From Topomyia yanbarensis (taxonomy: Eukaryota; Arthropoda; Insecta; Diptera; Culicidae): 64,000 nucleotides of DNA. A program made the position numbers and the translations under genes. The notes below the pieces were generated by a model that made no database searches, had not been told where the DNA came from, and worked only from the letters and a program-made list of their open reading frames with translations. Positions within the stretch are counted from its first letter, which is position 1; the number at the start of each line of letters is the position of its first letter. Location of the stretch: positions 305,939,115 through 306,003,114 of the forward strand of contig NC_080672.1 of NCBI RefSeq assembly GCF_030247195.1. The letters run 5' to 3'. Shown piece by piece: positions 10,944-21,849 of this stretch.

Positions 10944-13900
10944 CTGGCTGGACATTTATGTGATTTGGCTGAGGAAACTTTCTCTTGTTACCGTGCAGTG
11001 CGATTAAAAGCTTTTTAACGCTGATTATTACAAACTAATTTGACATGAAAAATGCTTAAAAATATCGTGCTCAATGCAATAAACAACAACTACAACTTTT
11101 CCAGATGTATTTTTCCAAAATAAAACCTTGTTAATTTAGTGAAACTGTGAAAATCGCAATATTTGTGAGAGTGCTTCCAGTTGGAATTTTAATGAATAAA
11201 AAAACTTAAATTTACCGTTTTTGCTTATATCTTTAAAATTTGGTTTTGGCATTATCTCACGAAAAACTTTGATTTGCACCACTCCAATAGTCACAGGCAA
11301 CTCCTTCGCCCTTCACCCCTGTTTTCGTTTACACTAATGAGTCGTTCTTTGATGTGTTAGATGGAAGTTGTATACCTGTTATTTATGCATCTGAACAAAA
11401 CGTACAAAACTTAACCATCGAGGTGAGGTAAACGAAGCCATGAGCATCGGATGAAAGCGCAAATAAGCAGATAAAAGCGTGCAATGTTCCAAGCACAATG
11501 GTAGAACAACGCGAGTTTAACAATGCATCATTGAACCACTGTTCTGGGAGGGAGGGCATGATCGGTTAAACTTCGACACCATTCCCGGTAACGGTCACAC
11601 GCATCCTGTGCTGCAGTAGAGGTACCGCTATCCCAGTCGAGTTCATAACCAAGATAAATTGATTGAGTAGAAAAAGGCAATGGTTGTATGATTTAACACA
11701 TTGATGTCGAAATTGCGAATATTGAGTCATAAAACCGTCACCAACTATATATACCGATCTTGGTCAATACCAACATTAAAATCGTGTGATACGTGTGTAG
11801 TATTCGCTCATTATAATTCGAAAAACGTGATGTGGTTATGCTTCGTTGGGCAGGAACATTATATGGCGGTAGAAAATGGGGAATAAAATCACAATAACAA
11901 AAGCTGGCGCAAAAAATCAAGAGCAACGCCGTCGTCCGCCGAAAATAGAATTTTGATGCGCTTCGCGACGCTGTTGCACGGAGAAAAATAGGTTTTCCGT
12001 GATAACGATTGCCGAAAAACCACTCAAACGATTCTCTTCAATTTTTGGTCAATTGATCGTAATTAATTTTTCTCGTACCTTAACGATGCCTTTTTTCGCA
12101 TAAATTTTTGTTTTGCAGATGGGAATTTTTTAAAGCAATTTTTAGAGCTTAAAACAACGATTTTTTAGAAAAAAACATTCCCGAATGCAGAAAAAAAATT
12201 ATTTGTTCAACTAATCGTTAAGGTACGAGGAATTCTCATATACTAATGAATTTTTTCGAGTTTTGGGGTTGGGGTTAATTGATGTATTGGGGGAAAAGCC
12301 ATAACTCCGGCAATTATCAATGCATTTTTATAAACATATGCTATTTATTTCACTGAAAAATGTTCTACCAAAATACTATAAGTTTGATATAACGAAATTA
12401 TTGCTTTATGTCTTTACGTAATTCCAACCTTCTTGACATATTTCTCACAAAAAGGTATGTAACCCCTTAAGCCGATGAGAATTACTAAACAAACTAAACC
12501 GTTCACTGGTAAAAGGGATTTTAGTAATATAAATGCATTTGTTCACATCTTTAACTGATGTCAGTTTGATTGTTGAAGTGAAACTAGTATGAGATTTTGA
12601 CATTCAGATGTTTTTTAGTTGGATGATATTGCAACTAGCGTAGGTTCAACTAAAATGTGGTCCAGTTAAAGAGTCTAACCAGTGAATCGCAACTGTATTA
12701 CACCTACATAATTTATTTTAAAATATTTAGGCGACCTTCAATTGTTTTAGTTAAGCGCATGTGCATTTTGAAGTACAAGTGTATAACTGTAGTGCAGTGC
12801 AAACGTAGCCGCTAGACGTATTATAAATTATTGTAAATCTTCTAAATAAGCAAATATTATTTTTGACACATCATTATTTTAATGACGCATAATTAATTTT
12901 CAATACTTACTGCATTATTTTGTGTGTGTATACATTTATGTGAGATGTCAAACCAGATGTGGTCTAAAAGGAGATGCAGGGTCGGTTCCCCCGTGTGTAC
13001 GGCAAAATGTTCATGAAAACTATATCTCGTCACATGGCGCACATCGCGCCGCGAATATATCAAACCACCGTGAATTATCGCACCGTTCGTCGAATCTAAA
13101 ACGCAGACATGCGTATATATATTATTCACGAACAATAACAAAAGTGCGTCTAAATATGATCAGATCGCGAAGATATTTTCAAACAATCCTCATCATCGTC
13201 AACCAGCATTGACGCGGCAGCATCAGCACCGGCATCATCTGCTGCGGAAGCTGGCTGGCATCGGGTCTTCATACACGCTATTCATGAGCTCATGCTTTTT
13301 TTGTTGTTGCTCGTCTGAAGTAAACAAAACATATGCTGCGGCACTCGTTTTGCCCCCGGGGTCGGGGTGAGTTTTCCTCGCACTTTTCCATGTGGCGCAA
13401 ATAAACAAACAAAGGCTTTTATGACTGATGAAAATCAAAAGACACAAAATTGCGGTATTTTTTTTTAAGAAATGAGTTTTTAATAGCTGAAACCCACTCG
13501 TCCCATAGCTTTATCTAATATGAGCGTATGAAGAATCATCGTTGCTTTTTTCAAGGAAAGTAATGAGTGGGTTGACGTAGGTACGTAATATGTTTTTTGA
13601 TATTTTGGGAGTTGTTGGTTTTTAGATGGTTCGATGGTGACTTGACAAGTCCCTAGACTAAGTGATAAAACATTGTAGGATAGATGTCAACATTGAATGT
13701 AAAAAGATATTTTTGGGTTTTATGCACAAAAGTTTCTAAATGGAAACTTCTTGAAGTTGAATGAAAGCTCATCAACAATGGAGCATCTGAACGTTTGAGC
13801 GCTTATAAGGTTTTTCATATTTAACCCGCTACGTCCAAAACCGAATTCAATTCCGTGGACGGTGAAGTCTCACTATCAGATGGAGTAGATAAATGGTGAA

Positions 13901-14189
13901 TGACTAAAGTTAAACGGATGTTTCAAAAACACTTTTTAAAAATTTGAGAAACTCTTATTATGAGGAACTCTCACGACATGAATCTAGCTGCAAAGAAAAA
14001 AGTCTGTGTATAAATTCATGAAAAATATATCACAATTTCGCAAAGGTGACCATTTACGAAAATCGTGACCAAGTTGGGATCATGGCCATCAATGCTTTTG
14101 AATTGTTCTTTGCAAAACCGAATTTCAATACGAAACTCCCCGGAATAATTCGGCGAGTATATAAGTTATGTCCAAAGCAACCTTCGGAA
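10944..14189. other. Noncoding, no gene recognised
   Basis: About 3.2 kb without a recognisable gene. The 12890-13450 part is more GC-rich and less repetitive than its surroundings and has open frames on both strands (up to 96 codons), but no domain is recognisable. It could be host noncoding or regulatory DNA. Confidence 0.45.
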
Positions 14190-14650
14190 TAATCCCTCGA
14201 CGTCATGGAAGTTTGTGCTGCTGGTATTCCCGTAAATGTTCATCGCGGGGATGCCACCGCGCAATCCACAGCCGAGTCCGTAGACCTTTCTGCAGACAAC
14301 TTTCGCGGAGTATTCACTAACCCAGCTCTCTCCATCACAAGAGTATATGAACAAATTACCATCACCAGCCCCCTTTGCTTGAATGTGAGTAAAGCCGACG
14401 TGTTGAAAGCTTTATCCAGTTTCGACCCATTGAAATCACCAGGCCCGGAGTGCATGCCTCCGATATTCATAATAGGATACGCACGATCGTTGTCTTTGCC
14501 GTTAGCATTATTTTTAACCACTCAATCGCTGAAAGCGTTTTCCTGAGTACATGAAAAGAAGCGGCTATAATTCCAATTCACAAGGCTGAAGATACTCGTA
14601 ATGTTGAAAATTACAGATCTCTAAAGTACCTCACAACAATGCTCTTTTGA
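14190..14650 (+). pseudogene. Non-LTR reverse transcriptase fragment
   Basis: The plus-strand frame contains 'DLSADNFRGVFTNPALS', 'VSKADVLKALSSFDPLKSPG' and 'CMPPIFIIGYARSLSLPLAL'. This is the region between endonuclease and RT fingers of Jockey-group ORF2 proteins, where the family reads K-S-P-G-P-D-G. Here the aspartate-glycine is replaced by E-C. After 'LTTQSLKAFS' a stop interrupts. A following frame still encodes an 'IIPIHKAEDTRNVENY'-like piece up to about 14650. Endonuclease and polymerase core are missing, so it is a dead fragment. Confidence 0.75.
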
Positions 14651-14699
14651 TACTGCAAAGACTAGGATTTCCTCCGCGGTTAACTGGATTTTTTTTCTC

Positions 14700-15090
14700 T
14701 AAATTTATTTGACACGGCTCAATGCGTTAGCACAACTGAGCTGTGGATTTTTTAAGTTCTTACATTAGTAAAACTAAAAAATACTAAGAATTTACAGATC
14801 TTGTTGACGCAGTTTGCTGCTACGTGTTGAGATCCTTTTCTTTGGTGGTGAAGCATTAGTTGCCTTATCCGTCGCAGCTTGGGGGTCATTCAGTCCGCCT
14901 TCTCTCGCGTTATTGTTTACGCCCACGTAATCAACGGTACTGCTTTCTTGCAGTTCACGGTCAAATGATCTTATTAGTTTCTTGTTCTTACGGGTCGCTG
15001 TTGTAAATCCGTCTTCATCGGTATTTGCTTCTTTATTAGTAATGCTAGTTGTTAGTTTGGGAGCGGTTGTGGTGGATATTGCCCTTCATT
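14700..15090 (-). pseudogene. Possible ORF1 remnant of a non-LTR retrotransposon, left part
   Basis: On the minus strand this GC-richer stretch gives short low-complexity coding-like pieces broken by stops. It is collinear with the better-supported ORF1 remnant at 18880-19560 if the 15091-18879 element is removed. The assignment rests on that context and is uncertain. Confidence 0.35.
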
Positions 15091-16057
15091 ACACTAGTTT
15101 ACAAATTTTGGGTTAATTGCATGAAGTTAAGAAAAAAGGTGTTTTCTAAGACAATTTTGGGTCGCTGAGCACGAAAATCATATTCATTTTCTTTTTTAAA
15201 GAACCGTTTTTGTGATTTTTTTTTAAAAAGGTGTTTTTGAGCACTTTTTGGTCAATATCTCAGGAAAAAATCTTCCGATTACCACAAACGACTCATTATT
15301 CGAAAGGTATTGATGTGCCCATTCCAAAAATGTATAACATGCTAGGATAAAATATCAATTATTTAGGGTTAAGAGCAACCAAAGTCAAAAAAAGTAGTGT
15401 TTGGTAAAATTACTAATTTTTAGTTGATTTTTCATAAAAAAAAATCAGCGAAATTTTTTTCGCACTTTTAAAATCTTATGTGACAGGCAAGCTTCCCACG
15501 TGAATTTTAAGCCTAAGATCACGAAAATCCGACAAAAACTGGTGATGTTATTAGGCACCGAGTGAAAATTGCTCTGTTTTTCACATATCTCTTTTGGTCT
15601 TAAATAAGATTAGACTAGTTTACAAGAAAAATGAAGTTACGAGAAAAAGTGCTTTCTAGATTAATTTTGGGTCGCTGAATACGAAAATAATACTCTATTT
15701 CTCTTTCAAAGAAGTTCGAGTTTAAAAAAAAATTCTTTTGCTTCCGCTTTTTTGTTTTTGCTCTATTTTTTATTACAGAAAATAATTTTTCATATTTTCA
15801 GAATCTAATGTGACAGATTTTAACAATTCGCGATAAGCTAAGAACAAAGGTATTTCCTCAAGTAATTTTGGATCGCTGAATACGAAAACCAAGTCCTTTT
15901 TTTTTCAAAGAAGCATTTTCAAGATTTCTTTGTAAAAGGTGTTTTTGGGCACTATTTTTGTTATTTGTCAATATCTTGTTCAAATAGGATCCGATCGAAA
16001 CAGTTCGAAAGGTATTGATGTGCCCTTTCCGAATATGTATAATATGCGTAGATCAAA

Positions 16058-16248
16058 TCTCGACAAACATATGATTACGGCTTAAAAGCCAACTGTCAAA
16101 ATTCTCTTTATAGTAAACAAAAGAAAAACGTTTTCTCTTGCACTAACTGCTATGAACTGCGTTCAGCGAGTAACGGTTTGTCCGGAATTTCCTTTCAAAG
16201 AGAATTTTGACAGTTGGCTATTGAGCCGTAATCGTATGTTTGTCGAGA
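16058..16248. repeat. Hairpin with 52-bp arms
   Basis: The arm 16058-16109 (from TCTCGACAAACAT to CAAAATTCTCTTT) is nearly the reverse complement of 16197-16248, with about four mismatches and an 87-bp loop. It lies inside the 15091-18879 element where the repeat orientation changes. A transcript across it would fold into a long hairpin. Confidence 0.8.
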
Positions 16249-16871
16249 AATGTACATTTATTATGATTACAATCGACCAAAGTAAAAAGTCTAATGTTCG
16301 ACCTTTTTTAAAAAAATGCACATTTCTAGTATATTTTTAATAATAAATCAAGGACAGAAGAAAATTCTGTTAGAATCTAATAAGATAAATAATCTTTTTG
16401 CATAAATTTTAATCCAATGGTCACAAAAGTCGGATGAAAAATGTAGATATGAAGGTGTGTAGGTATGAAGCACTGAGTGAAAATTGTAACTTTTTATTTT
16501 TCGCACAATCATACTTTCAGCTGAAATAATCTTCTATACTTGATAGTTATTGTTTGTGTTTGGTACTGTCTTCTCGAGCTTGCATCCATCCATCCTGCGG
16601 CATTTGAATGGTTTTGCATATTTCATTGTACAACTAAGTGCTCTTTTTAAAATGTGGAAATATCGTTGGAAAAGTTTTGTTTTGTCTGTGGTGAGTACAT
16701 ATTTTACGAATTAAAGGAATTTTAGCCTTCTGCTTCAACAGACTTCACAGCAGATTCTCAGTTCACAGAAAATTACGTGGCTAGTGCTACGATCCAGTGA
16801 GACCAGTGCTACACCCTCTAAACCGCCGCACCAGGGCAGGTCCGCTAAAATCATAAAATTTCTATACTATG

Positions 16872-16946
16872 TTGCGTTTCGGCTTCGCCTCATCAGAAAC
16901 CGACACTAACACATTGTCGGAATAGATTAGCGCCGGCTTGACGCAA
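16872..16946 (-). ncRNA. Type III hammerhead ribozyme (locus A, copy 1)
   Basis: On the minus strand: stem III TTGCG, then the cleavage triplet GTC, then stem I (AAGCCGGCGCTAAT paired, with G-U wobbles, to GTTAGTGTCGGTTT). The core CTGATGA follows, then stem II GGC-GAA-GCC, then GAAA, then stem III CGCAA. All conserved core bases are present, including the A15.1-U16.1 pair. Predicted self-cleavage is after the C of GTC. The only predicted difference from textbook forms is the minimal 3-bp stem II with a GAA loop. Confidence 0.9.
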
Positions 16947-17215
16947 ATCCCTTAAAACTAAAACACACTATGTGTTTCAATCAAACGACTGATCAAACGT
17001 GATGTCCCGTTCGAGCAGAAGTTCTGTTTATGCCGATGAGACACAAGTGAAGCCGAAACTTGTCTTGGCTTAGCAGGCCTATGCGAAAGCACTATGCTAT
17101 ATTTCACCCTAAGGAGGAAAAATTGGTAAAAACCAAAATTTCTCACTAGGGTGAAAATTTGTTGGTAAAAACCAGTCTTTGTACAGGAGGGCACAAATCC
17201 TTATTTCATACTATG

Positions 17216-17290
17216 TTGCGTTTCGGCTTCGCCTCATCAGAAACCGACACTAACACATTGTCGGAATAGATTAGCGCCGGCTTGACGCAA
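17216..17290 (-). ncRNA. Type III hammerhead ribozyme (locus A, copy 2)
   Basis: Same sequence as copy 1, exactly 344 bp away, with the core CTGATGA, GGCGAAGCC and GAAA intact and stem III TTGCG/CGCAA. Cleavage at copies 1 and 2 of a minus-strand transcript would release a 344-nt monomer. Confidence 0.9.
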
Positions 17291-17559
17291 ATCCCTTAAA
17301 ACTAAAACACACTATGTGTTTCAATCAAACGACTGATCAAACGTGATGTCCCGTTCGAGCAGAAGTTCTGTTTATGCCGATGAGACACAAGTGAAGCCGA
17401 AACTTGTCTTGGCTTAGCAGGCCTATGCGAAAGCACTATGCTATATTTCACCCTAAGGAGGAAAAATTGGTAAAAACCAAAATTTCTCACTAGGGTGAAA
17501 ATTTGTTGGTAAAAACCAGTCTTTGTACAGGAGTGCACAAATCCTTATTTCATACTATG

Positions 17560-17634
17560 TTGCGTTTCGGCTTCGCCTCATCAGAAACCGACACTAACAC
17601 ATTGTCGGAATAGATTAGCGCCGGCTTGACGCAA
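17560..17634 (-). ncRNA. Type III hammerhead ribozyme (locus A, copy 3)
   Basis: The third minus-strand copy, again 344 bp from the previous one, with intact core and stems. It is the last complete motif before the orientation switch at about 17718. Confidence 0.9.
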
Positions 17635-17851
17635 ATCCCTTAAAACTAAAACACACTATGTGCTTCAATCAAACGACTGATCAAACGTGATGTCCCGTTA
17701 GAGCAGAAGTTCTGTTTAGGCCTGCTAAGCCAAGACAAGTTTCGGCTTCACTCGTGTCTCATCGGCATAAACAGAACTTCTGCTCGAACGGGACATCACG
17801 TTTGATCAGTCGTTTGATTGAAACACATAGTGTGTTTTAGTTTTAAGGGAT

Positions 17852-17926
17852 TTGCGTCAAGCCGGCGCTAATCTATTCCGACAATGTGTTAGTGTCGGTT
17901 TCTGATGAGGCGAAGCCGAAACGCAA
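17852..17926 (+). ncRNA. Type III hammerhead ribozyme (locus A, copy 4, inverted arm)
   Basis: Plus-strand copy: TTGCG, GTC, stem I, CTGATGA, GGCGAAGCC, GAAA, CGCAA. It would be made only by transcription in the opposite direction from copies 1-3, because the array is head-to-head. Confidence 0.9.
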
Positions 17927-18195
17927 CATAGTATGAAATAAGGATTTGTGCCCTCCTGTACAAAGACTGGTTTTTACCAACAAATTTTCACCCTAGTGAG
18001 AAATTTTGGTTTTTACCAATTTTTCCTCCTTAGGGTGAAATATAGCATAGTGCTTTCGCATAGGCCTGCTAAGCCAAGACAAGTTTCGGCTTCACTTGTG
18101 TCTCATCGGCATAAACAGAACTTCTGCTCGAACGGGACATCACGTTTGATCAGTCGTTTGATTGAAACACATAGTGTGTTTTAGTTTTAAGGGAT

Positions 18196-18270
18196 TTGCG
18201 TCAAACCGGCGCTAATCTATTCCGACAATGTGTTAGTGTCGGTTTCTGATGAGGCGAAGCCGAAACGCAA
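18196..18270 (+). ncRNA. Type III hammerhead ribozyme (locus A, copy 5, inverted arm)
   Basis: 344 bp from copy 4. It carries one stem I change (AAACCGG instead of AAGCCGG), which turns a G-U wobble into an A-U pair and so keeps the helix. Core and stems II and III are unchanged. Confidence 0.9.
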
Positions 18271-18879
18271 CATAGTATGAAATAAGGATTTGTGCCCTCC
18301 TGTACAAAGACTGGTTTTTACCAACAAATTTTCACCCTAGTGAGAAATTTTGGTTTTTACCAATTTTTCCTCCTTAGGGTGAAATATAGCATAATAAAAT
18401 TTCTATTTCGCTCAATGTGCCATAGCATCAACATTTTTCATCCGATGTTAGTGATATTAGGCTTAAAATTAACGTAATCATATTATTTGTTATCTTAGAT
18501 TCTAAAAGGTCCAAAAAAAATTGTTTTTCGGTAAAAAAATATTTAAACATGAGTAACTTTTAAAAATGGTCAAAAATGCACTTTTTTTAAACTTTGGTCG
18601 CTTGCAGCACTAAAAAATTTACATATGATCGACACATATTATATGTTTTTAGAAAGGGCATCTCGGCACCTTTCAGCCGGTATAACTAAATTAATTGAAT
18701 GATTTTGACACGAAATATTGACTAAAACCTACAAAAAGTGCTCAAAAACGAGTTTTTTGAGAAAATCACAAAATCGATTCTTTGAACAAAAAAATAAATA
18801 TTGTTTTCATGTTCAGCGACCCAAAATTAGTCTAAAAAATACTTTTTCTTGAAACTTCATTTTTCTTGTAAACTAGTGT

Positions 18880-19560
18880 TATTGGTCAATTGGGTCGTTG
18901 TTTTTCGTGTATTTGTAAGTGTCGGTGGCTGCTTGTTAGAGTTGGCTGTAGTAGTTGAGTTTGGACTAGTTTCTTCGGCGCATGCTTTTCCCTAGTGGGT
19001 TGTCTGGTTGTAGAATTGGCGTGTTGGGGTCTGCCGGGGATATGTAATCAGCGTTGTTTGCTTATAGGTTACGCCACCCTTCGATGATTTACATTCGAAT
19101 TTCATGTAAGAAGGTATTGGTTTGGTCACTCGCAATACGAGCGCCGTTGGGAATACCGGTGAAATTTTTTTTCCAAGCGTCATTCGTAATAGATTTCACT
19201 TCTCAATATTGCGACATAATTCGATTGACGTAATTTACTTTAGTGCGCAGTGCCAGATCATTGATACGAACGTCCACCATGTCATTTTCCATATACGTGG
19301 GGATTTTGATTCTAATATTATTAAATTTGACGTTGCCTTGCCTTGGCAATGAAGTTTTCTGCCTGTACTAAACTTCTAAAGGCAATCAAAACACAGTTTT
19401 TGACGTAGTGCAGCTGAATGTACATAACTTCCGCGAGATAAAGCTACATTTTAATTTTAACTAGTTGTTCCGCCTCCTGAACTGTGGGTCTAGCACGAGT
19501 TTTCATAAAGTCGATCGAAATTGTGTTATTCCATAGCACGGGTAGCGTTGTCAATGGAGG
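18880..19560 (-). pseudogene. Non-LTR retrotransposon ORF1 remnant
   Basis: The minus strand encodes, in broken frames, 'IDFMKTRARPTVQEAEQLV', 'YIQLHYVKNCVLIAFRSL' and then 'IPSYMKFECKSSKGGVTYKQ' and 'TTLITYPRQTPT', followed by cysteine-poor sequence. The final pieces resemble the segment just before the zinc knuckles of Jockey/LOA-group ORF1 proteins (…TLITY-GQ-TC…). Stops and shifts mean it is dead. It abuts the 15091-18879 element, which appears to have inserted into it. Confidence 0.55.
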
Positions 19561-19839
19561 GATTCCTTGAGATCCCGGCCGACCGCAAAATATGACCATC
19601 GTCGATTCGATCGAAACTTTGCAATTGTGTTTGGTTTATGAATCTCCATGACGGACTTCCTATGAACATCGAAAAGTTTGCGCATGTGCAAAATTTCGTG
19701 CTCGCATTCAACCTCAAACATGCTACGTCTCGATGTACATGTTCGCCTCGAACATCGAATCCAAACGAACGATGTTCAAACTCTAGTTGAAACATTCGTG
19801 TGCGTACACCGAGAACGGTTCACGTAAAAGTCTCAATGC

Positions 19840-20320
19840 TAGTTACACGCAGAAACATAATTTTTAATGTCAAATAATATGAGGGTTGAAATAATAAATT
19901 TACCAAGTTGTTCTGTGTTCAATAAAAAATACATGTTTATATAAATAAAACAATTGTTGAAATAATTCTGAAGAATTTATTGGATTAAACATGGAAAATA
20001 GTTGGACCAACAAATTTTTTTATTGATTTTATCATAACAACAATCGAAACAACAAACAACTTTGTTGAATCAATGAGCTCATTTTGTAGAATAAAACTAA
20101 TAAAATATTTGGATCAATGCATGTCAACTGTTCAATACAAATTTTTTTTTGTTAAATCAAATAATATCTTTTATTGTTTTAAACATAACAAATATTTGAA
20201 TCAATGCATAGCAAATATTGAAGCAAAACCAATTTTATTGTATATAAAATATGCCTATTCTTTAATAGGAACCAAAGGCCAACTGTCATGGTGACAAATT
20301 TAGAACAAACCATTACTCGC
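19840..20320. repeat. AT-rich degenerate repeat of TTGAATCAATG type
   Basis: Direct repeats about 89 bp apart (aatatttggatcaatgcatg near 20105 and aatatttgaatcaatgcata near 20190), plus scattered gttgaaataat motifs. Similar TTGATTCAA-rich sequence lies near 23140-23330. No coding content. Confidence 0.45.
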
Positions 20321-20423
20321 TGACAACAGATAACATCAGTACAAATGAACCTCACAAAGTAAATACTTGCCATTGACTTATTGGCCTTTCTCTAAAAACA
20401 GGCTACAAACGCATTAATTTTAC

Positions 20424-20636
20424 GCAGTCAAATCATTCTGGAACCGCTTCGGAATCCTGAATGGATGCAGTGTGGCCCAGTCAAACCTATTCCGGGATCG
20501 GTTAGGAATTCTGAATGGATTCATCATGAGTTCAAGCTCAAAGGCAACAACCGATTCCGACTCAAACGTTAGTTGCATTTGAGCGAGAATCCATAAGGGA
20601 TTCCAAACCTGTTCCGGAGTATGTTTGCTTGGATAC
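20424..20636. mobile_element. MITE-like element, related to 25447-25622
   Basis: It starts GCAGTCAAATCATTCTGGAA and contains CTGAATGGATTCA and GATTCCGACTC motifs. It ends in an inverted CCTGTTCCGGA...TTTG. The copy at 25447-25622 shares the ends and the centre (TCAAACC, CGGAACC, GGATTCAGTATG, its inverse, and GGTTCCGGAA). A partly duplicated left end (aatcctgaatgga) is seen in this copy. Confidence 0.6.
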
Positions 20637-20639
20637 GAT

Positions 20640-21084
20640 TCCAATCACCGTCCCTTTATGTAGTACCTTTGGCCGTGCGCATGGTTTATTCCAGATATGC
20701 GCTATAATGTAGTGCTTCAGAGTCTCGGCTTTTCCAAAAAGATTGCAGAAGGCGCACGAATACGCTGTCTTCCTGTTGGACCAGAGATGGTGAAGTACAG
20801 GAAACTGCCCTCTCGAACGGGTATTATTTATCTCTGATGCGGTGACGTGTTTTCAGTTCTGCGATTGTCGTTTTTAAGCCACAAAGGGTGTTTTGGTTGA
20901 GTCCTGGAATAGAGGAAGGCACCATAAAACGCACCGTGTGCATTCGACTTAATTCATTCACTAACCTTTGTGCGACATCATGATTATTTTCAAGCTGCAT
21001 TTGCGCCCTTCGAGTCCGGAAAATCTGAGTGTAGGTGATATATATTGTAGGTACATATGACGAAGCAATAGTTAAAGGTTCCAT
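20640..21084 (-). pseudogene. Unrecognised coding-like remnant
   Basis: The minus-strand frame from 21084 gives an 86-codon segment without a recognised domain ('RRAQMQLENNHDVAQRLVNE'). After a frame change, about 20830-20690 gives 'HHLWSNRKTAYSCAFCNLFG' and 'KAETLKHYIIAHIWNKPCAR', with a CxxC pair. It could be a decayed transposon protein; I cannot name the family. Confidence 0.25.
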
Positions 21085-21849
21085 ATATTAAAAGTAAGCG
21101 GGAATTAGAAAATGAAAATTAATTCAAGAATGAAATAAAAATACTAAACATTAGATGCATCTGTTTCAAATATATGTGTAAATAAATATTCATCACGTAG
21201 GGTGTAAGAATAGCATTATGCAAAAAAAAGAGCGTAAATTGAGGCACTTACCCTAACTTCCTTGTAGTGTGTCGGTGTATGCTTAAATTATCTTAATATA
21301 ACACGCGACTAATGTTACGGTAACGGAAGTAACGAAAATGAAAAAAATTGAAAATGTGATTTCAAACATAGTAGGTGGATGAAAAAAGATTGGAAGGATT
21401 CATTCGAAGAAAGATTGTTGAGTGTGACAGTTGCGGTACCGCATTCGCACCACCCGAATACCGTTGAGTAAAAAAAAATGGAGGAATCCGACAATGGCGC
21501 AGTTGGGGATACCAGAAACGCTCCTGTCGGAAAGTAAGTAGTGATCTTTGATTGCGCTAGGCCATGGAGGAAATGAAATGTACATTGATAACGCACAATT
21601 TTATATATAAAAAAAGCAAGATGGCGCTAATTTTTTTTTCAATTATAATTACTTGAAATTGTAATTTAAACCTTTCGTAACTAAAATCTTTAATAGAAAT
21701 TCAATAATCTAATTGATTGGCAACCTAATATATTAAGTAAACTATTAACGTGAACTGGTACAGTTATAATTATTTTAAAGTTAAAACTATCTCCGCATTT
21801 GTTCAAATAGTTTCGTATAAATCATGCAACCCAGAAGAAAATCCAATCC

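Larger units (their letters stand above)
16866..18393 (-). mobile_element. Retrozyme-like element, locus A: tandem 344-bp hammerhead monomers in head-to-head array
   Basis: A 1528-bp insertion flanked by perfect 13-bp direct repeats ATAAAATTTCTAT (16853-16865 and 18394-18406). It consists of copies of one 344-bp monomer. Two complete copies plus a partial one have sense on the minus strand (16866-17718); about 1.8 copies follow in the opposite orientation (17767-18393), separated by a ~48-bp junction. Hammerhead motifs recur exactly 344 bp apart. On the minus strand the element begins with antisense monomer sequence (TATGCTATATTTCACCC) and ends about 10 nt after hammerhead stem III. No protein is encoded; the 78-codon frame repeated in every monomer starts at GTG in two copies and antisense or sense depending on the arm. 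Tandem ribozyme monomers plus target duplications fit retrozymes, non-autonomous elements known from plants and animals. The enzyme that inserted it is unknown. Confidence 0.85.
15091..18879. mobile_element. 3.8-kb TIR element of internally repeated, non-autonomous type
   Basis: The ends are ACACTAGTTTACAA and its reverse complement, and the similarity continues inward ('gaagtt', 'aattttgggtcgctga', 'aaaggtgtttttgagcac', 'tattgatgtgccc'). On the left side the arm sequence is repeated directly two to three times (15100-15360, 15600-16060); on the right it appears once, inverted (18500-18879). No transposase is seen. It interrupts minus-strand non-LTR ORF1 sequence and is itself interrupted by the hammerhead retroelement at 16866-18393. 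No clear target duplication was found. Confidence 0.65.

Noticed and set aside
12893..13447. Possible host gene in a GC-richer stretch with several frames
   Set aside because: Frames are short, overlap on both strands and show no domain or consistent splice pattern.
16958..18184. A 78-codon frame repeated in every retrozyme monomer, apparently a conserved small protein
   Set aside because: Its start is GTG or TTG-like rather than ATG in the monomer. It is identical only because the monomers are nearly identical DNA, it lacks a domain, and at locus B it is broken. Ribozyme structure explains the conservation better.
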